Shown in pieces: positions 22,311-25,673 of a DNA stretch of 25,673 nucleotides (position 1 is its first letter; the number at the start of each line of letters is the position of its first letter). The translations under genes and the position numbers were made by a program. The notes under the pieces were generated by a model. That model ran no database searches. It saw only the letters and a list, made by a program, of their open reading frames with translations, and was not told where the DNA came from. The stretch is taken from positions 1 through 25,673 of IMG/VR virus record IMGVR_UViG_3300025286_000126; one strand, 5' to 3'. This stretch comes from a virus.

Positions 22311-23696
22311 TTAGTTTGTGGTCCAGCGTTTAACTTTAATAAAGTCCTTACCGTTAACGTATCCGTACCCGAACCGGCTTACCAGCCCGTATATGACCGC
22401 TTTAACGGCGTGATTGTTCTTATCTTCGGGCGTATCGCCCACTATATTCCCTTCCCTGTCGGTTTTCCACCTATAAGCCCTGGTCTGTCCGTCGAAAGGG
22501 GAGGGGACTGCGCCGAACTCCGATAGTATCCCCCTGCATTTAGGGGAGAAGGTTACTTTAGGTCTGTGCGTGACTGGGTCAGGCTTTAAGAAACCTTTAA
22601 GTCTCTCCGTTCCTTCGTTTATCCGTATCTTCTGGGCGTCCAGGTATATCCCCGTTCTGTCCATCCACAGCTCTGCTGGAGCTGACATAGCCTGGTGCTG
22701 ATACCCCGCGATATCGATAGTTCCCGAGTGTACGTCCTTCCACCACGGCTTATTGGTCACGATATCTATGATCCCGTCCGTAGTGAGTCCCTGCTCGTAC
22801 ACCTCGTCGAAGACACATATCTGATCGTTAATATCTTGAGCCGCCATTACGGCGTATGCTCCTGCGTATCCTGGGTCCATCCAGAGGTAGACCTGTTCTC
22901 CCGGCACCCATTCGGCTTCTTCGTCCACGTGTATATCCGTGCGGAACTCTCCGAACACGAGACCTGTAGGAGGGGACGGGATCCCCTGTATACGCTCCAT
23001 AAAGAACTCGTCCGAGGCTTGTGTCCGCAGCTTTTGTATCTCCGGGTCATTAATACCCCCTGGGTACAGGTAAGCGTTAGAATAGCTCGGTAGCGAGAAA
23101 CTCTCCTCATCTTCTGTAGGCATCTGCCATGAGGAGAAAAGTTGGGGATACCATCCTAGGGACCCCTCGAAAGTACCTGACAGGAAGAGCCAGCCCCGTT
23201 TAGGCGCTACTCTACCTCTGAGTCTATAGAACGAGTTAAGATCTAACTGTGACGCTTCACATCCAAGCACCCCGTCAGGGGCTCTCATAGCGAGTGTTCT
23301 GGGATCTTTCGCCGATTTAGTCTCTATCCTGGTACCGTCAGCGAGTACGATACGTCCCGGGTCCACCCTCTTAGTGACCTCTTCCAGTATTCCCAGAGCC
23401 GAGAAGTCCTCTACCAGGTAGTCGAACTCCGCTCTTGTGCGTTCGTAGTCCGCAGCTACCAGCCAATAGAGCCCTTTTCCTTCCGTCTCCAGGAATCTCG
23501 ACACCAGATACTTAGACGCCACCATACTCTTACCGGCCTGCTCCCCGCCAGCAACCAGAACAAACCGTTTTCTGCAATTAAGAATATCCGCCTGGAGCTT
23601 CGTAGGTAAGAAGTCCAGTTGCGAGAATATATACTGCGTGATAGCGGGACTATTAGGCGGCCTAGCCCCTTGTAGTTCCGCTGTTAGAGTTGCCAT
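22311..23696 (-). CDS. terL: Terminase large subunit (packaging ATPase-nuclease)
   Basis: This 461-residue protein packages phage DNA into the capsid. The Walker A motif is GGEQAGKS at residues 50-57. The Walker B-like strand is GVLGCEA (142-148), with E147 as the candidate catalytic acid. The coupling motif SGT is at 173-175. The nuclease half begins at about 265, with D274 in YLWMDPG, D297/E298 in FDEVY, D328 in TIDIAG and NNHAVKAVIYG at 427-437. In many large terminases the last motif reads NHxxDA with an aspartate; here a lysine (K432) is in that place, so D425 or another acid may serve. The AGGAG ribosome site lies in the end of the small-subunit gene, with a 35-base overlap. The length is normal for the family. 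Confidence 0.94.
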   Translation of the reverse strand: MATLTAELQGARPPNSPAITQYIFSQLDFLPTKLQADILNCRKRFVLVAGGEQAGKSMVASKYLVSRFLETEGKGLYWLVAADYERTRAEFDYLVEDFSALGILEEVTKRVDPGRIVLADGTRIETKSAKDPRTLAMRAPDGVLGCEASQLDLNSFYRLRGRVAPKRGWLFLSGTFEGSLGWYPQLFSSWQMPTEDEESFSLPSYSNAYLYPGGINDPEIQKLRTQASDEFFMERIQGIPSPPTGLVFGEFRTDIHVDEEAEWVPGEQVYLWMDPGYAGAYAVMAAQDINDQICVFDEVYEQGLTTDGIIDIVTNKPWWKDVHSGTIDIAGYQHQAMSAPAELWMDRTGIYLDAQKIRINEGTERLKGFLKPDPVTHRPKVTFSPKCRGILSEFGAVPSPFDGQTRAYRWKTDREGNIVGDTPEDKNNHAVKAVIYGLVSRFGYGYVNGKDFIKVKRWTTN

Positions 23697-24177
23697 CAGA
23701 TCTCCTAGCCAGGATCTTCTGGGCCTCTGCCACCGCTTCTTCTCTCTCTATCTCTGACTCCGTCCTAGTTTCCTTCTTCTTCTTCCCTTCCTTAGACGCC
23801 TTGATCCCCTTCTTCAACCACTTCCTCCACTCCGCCATCATCTCCTTAGCGGCATCACTACCAGCGCTCTGATCTTTCCTATACCTCTCGGGCCAATGCG
23901 CGTTAAGAAGCGTAATTAACAATACCGGGTTGTCCCCAGGCTTCTGTACCTTAACCCTATCAATAGCTATATCCTGTAAATACTCACGGAAACTATGCTT
24001 CGCAGTCTCATATAATTCCTTAAACCCGTAGGTATCACTCCTGATCCACCCATATATAGTGTTCCTCGGCACGTTAACCGCCATAGCTGACTTACGTACC
24101 GACCCAACACTAGAAAACTCCACGAGGAACTGAGCCATCTTCTTCCTCGTATTTATCTCCCGCTCAGTCTTCCCCAT
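23662..24177 (-). CDS. terS: Terminase small subunit
   Basis: This 171-residue protein recognises phage DNA and recruits the large terminase. A helix-turn-helix spans residues about 25-50 (SVRKSAMAVNVPRNTIYGWI), followed by FKELYETAKHSFREYL. The NPVLLITLLNAHWPERYRKD segment is the characteristic LLIxLLxAxxPERYR pattern of phage TerS and TerS-like proteins. The C-terminal 60 residues are very charged (KGIKASKEGKKKKETRTESE). A GAGGGT ribosome site precedes the ATG. It overlaps the HTH gene upstream by 14 bases and the large terminase by 35. Confidence 0.88.
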   Translation of the reverse strand: MGKTEREINTRKKMAQFLVEFSSVGSVRKSAMAVNVPRNTIYGWIRSDTYGFKELYETAKHSFREYLQDIAIDRVKVQKPGDNPVLLITLLNAHWPERYRKDQSAGSDAAKEMMAEWRKWLKKGIKASKEGKKKKETRTESEIEREEAVAEAQKILARRSDGNSNSGTTRG

Positions 24178-24379
24178 TACCCTCGTTATCCTTCCTAGCT
24201 ATATGTAACCTTCGAGCTATCTGTCCTACCCTCTGCCTACTCACCCCAAACATACCACCCACCGCCTCATAGGTAAGATCCGGCTGTAACACTATAGCCC
24301 TACCAATATCCCTGGATCTCTTAGTAACTCTCCCAGTACCACTATGCTTAGTGTACCTATCATACCCAGCAATCTCCAT
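24164..24379 (-). CDS. Small helix-turn-helix protein, first gene of the leftward series
   Basis: This is a 71-residue protein from an ATG at 24379, with GGGGGGAG 4 bases upstream. A TTG at 24499 would give 111 residues, but that longer frame runs over the perfect TTGACA of the likely promoter, so the shorter start is preferred. Residues about 31-58 form a sigma-region-4-like helix-turn-helix (LTYEAVGGMFGVSRQRVGQI, then ARRLHI). The N-terminal part is basic (RVTKRSRDIGR). Being next to the small terminase, it could be a transcription regulator of the late series or a second DNA-recognition component for packaging. The two cannot be told apart from sequence. Confidence 0.75.
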   Translation of the reverse strand: MEIAGYDRYTKHSGTGRVTKRSRDIGRAIVLQPDLTYEAVGGMFGVSRQRVGQIARRLHIARKDNEGNGED

Positions 24380-24413
24380 ACATCTCCCCCCATAATAACC
24401 ATTCGCAACCCCA

Positions 24414-24442
24414 AACGTACCGCAATCACCCAAAAATGTCAA
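24414..24442 (-). promoter_or_regulatory. Leftward promoter candidate for the structural series
   Basis: On the minus strand, TTGACA (24442-24437) is followed after 17 bases by TACGTT (24419-24414). The -35 box is perfect; the -10 box matches the consensus at three positions, including the first two and the last. Transcription would begin about 25-30 bases before the ATG at 24379. It is the only well-placed promoter seen ahead of the terminase genes. Confidence 0.55.
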
Positions 24443-24542
24443 TTTATGTACCAATGTTTTACACATAACTTTGCACGGCAGTTTCGGCTTCGCCTGCAAG
24501 TTGCACGGCTAACACGGTGATTTACAGCACCATATCCCATAT

Positions 24543-24569
24543 CTTGATCCCCTTGATCCCCTTGATCCC
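24543..24569. repeat. Three tandem 9-bp repeats (CTTGATCCC)
   Basis: Three perfect copies of CTTGATCCC lie head to tail, followed by a partial CTT. They sit about 100 bases upstream of the leftward promoter -35 box. Each copy holds a GATC site, so the array is also a triple Dam-type motif. Confidence 0.92.
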
Positions 24570-24619
24570 CTTCAATAACATATAATCCCCACGCAGTTTC
24601 TGACAATGCGTGAAATGTT

Positions 24620-24660
24620 GATTCTCGATTCCATATACTAGGTTAGAATCGTGGAATCGA
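24620..24660. promoter_or_regulatory. Interleaved inverted sites GATTC/GAATC
   Basis: GATTCT (24620-24625) pairs with AGAATC (24645-24650), and TCGATTCCA (24625-24633) pairs with TGGAATCGA (24652-24660). Four GATTC/GAATC half-sites therefore lie in 41 bp in a, b, a', b' order. This could be a cooperative repressor-binding site. If transcribed, it could fold as a pseudoknot. Confidence 0.65.
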
Positions 24661-24681
24661 CTTTCTAAAAACCCCAGAAAT

Positions 24682-24771
24682 ATCACCTGTGATGTCCGTG
24701 ACAGTACGTGTGACACCTCTCCCGCCCCTGTTAATTCACTCCCATGTGATACCCGTGATATTTATGTGACA
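24682..24771. repeat. Two GTGA-rich imperfect direct repeats
   Basis: Copies at 24688-24715 and 24745-24771 share the frame TGTGAT, then CCGTGA, then TGTGACA, with one base of length difference. The first is entered by an ATCAC-CT-GTGAT palindrome (24682-24693). Three GTGA half-sites per copy, spaced about 11 bases apart, fall roughly on one face of the helix. This fits a regulator or initiator-protein binding array. Confidence 0.72.
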
Positions 24772-24877
24772 GAATTCTTAAATAACGTGTAGGTGCATAT
24801 CAAGAAGAAAAGGGCCTTTAGAGTAAAATTTCTGTCATTGATACCCATACTCTTGCATAGAGACTCCCAAGGCATCC

Positions 24878-24966
24878 CCCCTCTTGGGGAGGGGATTCCC
24901 TTCCCCTCTTGGGAGGGGACTCCCCTCACCTCTTAGGAGGGGACTCCCTTCCCCTCTTAGGAGGGG
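24878..24966. repeat. Four tandem 24-25 bp hairpin repeats
   Basis: Each unit carries CCCCTC, then a 4-5 base loop (TTGGG, TTGG or TTAG), then GAGGGG. Units begin at 24878, 24903, 24927 and 24951. The third has one stem mismatch (CACCTC). The spacers read ATTCCCTT, ACTCCCCT and ACTCCCTT. All four can form 6-bp G/C hairpins on either strand, and the G-tracts could also pair as quadruplexes. Confidence 0.93.
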
Positions 24967-25056
24967 AGCGCGTACCATACCTACTACCAGCCGTACCATG
25001 TCACACAGGCCAGCGGAAACACTAGCAGAGCTAGATTTAAATCTTCTTCGACGTAC

Positions 25057-25096
25057 AGATAGAGAGATAGAGAGATAGAGAGATAGAGAGATAGAG
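25057..25096. repeat. Five tandem 8-bp AGATAGAG repeats
   Basis: Five perfect head-to-tail copies of AGATAGAG give a 40-base purine-rich run on the plus strand, ending 5 bases before the large hairpin. It is likely to unwind easily and to vary in copy number by slippage. Confidence 0.95.
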
Positions 25097-25101
25097 TCTT
25101 A

Positions 25102-25157
25102 TATTCTCCCAGGATCACATAATTCCCAATAGAGGGAATTCTGTGATCCTGAGAATA
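25102..25157. terminator. Large 56-bp inverted repeat (hairpin)
   Basis: The left arm is 25102-25127 and the right arm 25134-25157, with a 6-base loop. Pairing is TATTCTC with GAGAATA, AGGATCACA with TGTGATCCT, and AATTCCC with GGGAATT. The only flaws are a 2-base bulge (CC at 25109-25110) and one mismatch (25120 with 25141). There is no T-run on either side, so intrinsic termination is doubtful. An origin hairpin, protein-binding site or RNA-processing element is equally possible, so the type given here is only the nearest available. Confidence 0.55.
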
Positions 25158-25190
25158 ATACTTTATAATCTTAAAGTTAACTTCTTTATC

Positions 25191-25244
25191 TTATTCTTAC
25201 TCTTACTCTTATTCTTACTCTTACTCTTATTCTTACTCTTACTC
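25191..25244. repeat. Three tandem 18-bp pyrimidine-rich repeats
   Basis: Three perfect copies of TTATTCTTACTCTTACTC occupy 25191-25208, 25209-25226 and 25227-25244. Each contains smaller TTACTC and TTATTC sub-repeats. The run is almost free of G on the plus strand, opposite in bias to the AGATAGAG run on the other side of the large hairpin. Confidence 0.95.
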
Positions 25245-25370
25245 TTCAATTCTTTGTATTTATAAATGTGACTCTTGATATGGAAGAATAATCCATCCCT
25301 CCCAAACCAATCTCACTCTGATATCTCCCATTTCTCACTAAATATTGCTATAAATTCGGTCCAATAACTA

Positions 25371-25400
25371 TTGACAAGCATAATGACATGATGTTACTGT
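25371..25400 (+). promoter_or_regulatory. Rightward promoter candidate for the plus-strand gene
   Basis: TTGACA at 25371-25376 is followed after 18 bases by TACTGT (25395-25400). The -35 box is perfect and the -10 box is fair. A GTTAC/GTAAC inverted pair (25393-25397 and 25414-25418) overlaps the -10 and start region and could be an operator. The gene starts 45 bases downstream of the -10 box. Confidence 0.55.
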
Positions 25401-25445
25401 AAATGAGATCAGTGTAACAACACACATAATCAGCGGGGGGCAGAA

Positions 25446-25673
25446 ATGACAGTAACACGAAAGACACTCATAGCATTCGCAGACATGGCATTAACTCTCA
25501 CTACCAATACCTTGCCAGACTGCCCAGACAATCACGACAATCGGACGCACAACGACGGAACACAGACACGCGGTACCTGGTGCTACTACTATGAGAAATT
25601 TGATACCTGGTTTGACACGATAGCATCCAGCACGCTGGAGTCTGTCCCGTTTTCAGTCTTCATTAAGGGAAAT
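25446..25673 (+). CDS. Partial rightward gene of unknown function
   Basis: This is the only supported plus-strand gene. It reads open from the ATG at 25446 to the window edge, 76 codons. It begins MTVTRKTLIAFADMALTL and is followed by a polar, Asp/Asn/Thr-rich part and an aromatic stretch (TWCYYYEKFDTWFDTI). The ribosome site is a run of six G (25435-25440) 5 bases from the ATG, and a TTGACA promoter lies ahead. It is probably the first gene of the early or replication half. I do not recognise a family; the N-terminal 18 residues could form an amphipathic helix. Confidence 0.7.
   Translation, partial: MTVTRKTLIAFADMALTLTTNTLPDCPDNHDNRTHNDGTQTRGTWCYYYEKFDTWFDTIASSTLESVPFSVFIKGN

Larger units (their letters stand above)
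24380..25445. other. Repeat-rich divergent control region, no convincing gene
   Basis: These roughly 1066 bases separate the leftward structural genes from the rightward partial gene. Frames here are short, lack good ribosome sites and run through tandem repeats. The region carries two divergent promoter candidates and at least seven repeat or palindrome elements listed separately. Strand composition alternates between G/C-rich hairpins, a purine run (25057-25096) and a pyrimidine run (about 25181-25250). Such a build is typical of phage replication origins and switch regions between gene modules, but I see no named origin motif. Confidence 0.75.

Noticed and set aside
24164-24499. Longer 111-residue form of the HTH protein from a TTG start
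   Set aside because: The extra 40 residues overlap a perfect TTGACA with 17-base spacing, and a strong G-rich ribosome site favours the internal ATG at 24379.
24522-24716. 64-residue GTG-started frame on the minus strand (ends in KGIKGIKGIK)
   Set aside because: It starts inside the GTGA direct repeats, crosses the interleaved inverted sites and ends in the 9-bp tandem repeats. Its Shine-Dalgarno sequence touches the start codon and its composition fits no protein.
24884-25078. 64-residue plus-strand frame over the hairpin repeats
   Set aside because: Its repeating GLPSPLRR translation is just the 24-bp hairpin repeat read in frame. It starts at TTG and runs into the AGATAGAG array, with no sensible protein features.
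24543-25244. Tandem repeats as a CRISPR array
   Set aside because: The repeats are 8-25 bp, directly adjacent or with near-identical short spacers, and no cas genes are nearby.
1-25673. tRNA genes, integrase, attachment sites or insertion sequences
   Set aside because: I saw no cloverleaf, recombinase motif or terminal inverted repeats with a transposase anywhere in the window.

Overview
This window is the structural half of a tailed double-stranded DNA phage (or prophage) genome. It holds a nearly gapless leftward gene series of about 24 genes on the minus strand, running from a small helix-turn-helix protein and the terminase at about 24.4 kb to a cluster of small membrane proteins at about 0.03 kb. 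Most genes have strong AGGAGG-like ribosome sites, and many overlap their neighbour by 1 to 35 bases (TAATG and ATGA junctions). The two best promoter candidates have a perfect TTGACA -35 box. Together these point to a bacterial host, but nothing in the window names it. There is no integrase, replication gene, tRNA or host gene. I see no tape-measure, tail-tube or tail-sheath protein, so a short-tailed (podovirus-like) virion is the best guess. This stays an inference because the left end is cut.

Layout in order of transcription (right to left): HTH protein, small and large terminase, and portal with a proline-rich tail (24.4-20.4 kb). Next come four poorly characterised, low-complexity portal-proximal proteins (20.4-16.9 kb) and a 1600-residue protein of the large polyvalent/ejection-protein type (16.9-12.0 kb). 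Then follow the scaffold, the HK97-fold major capsid protein, a cysteine/histidine metal-binding protein and a beta-rich decoration-like protein (12.0-9.05 kb). Three small proteins follow, including a very basic 35-residue one. After these lie an adaptor-like protein with an inserted carbohydrate-binding-like jelly roll, and a beta-propeller-like tail protein (8.4-5.0 kb). The tail module ends with a small beta protein, a PD-(D/E)XK-like nuclease-fold protein, and an 888-residue fibre with exact 50-residue repeats and a C-terminal S74 self-cleaving chaperone (5.0-1.66 kb). The last group is a small unknown protein and three consecutive membrane proteins: one single-span, one two-span holin-like, and one membrane-anchored beta-rich protein (1.65-0.03 kb). 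A further gene appears to start at position 34 and leave the window.

The right end is different. About 1.05 kb (24.38-25.45 kb) carries no convincing gene but is packed with distinct repeat families: 9-bp tandem repeats, paired GATTC/GAATC inverted sites, two GTGA-rich direct repeats, four tandem G/C-rich hairpins, five 8-bp AGATAGAG repeats, a 56-bp hairpin, and three 18-bp pyrimidine repeats. It lies between a leftward promoter for the structural series and a rightward promoter for the only plus-strand gene, a partial unknown at 25446. I read it as the divergent control region, and possibly the replication origin, between the structural and early halves of the genome.

Two genes, the 35-residue basic protein at 8394-8501 and the 56-residue membrane protein at 1218-1388, are short and easily missed but are well supported by ribosome sites or by tight junctions.
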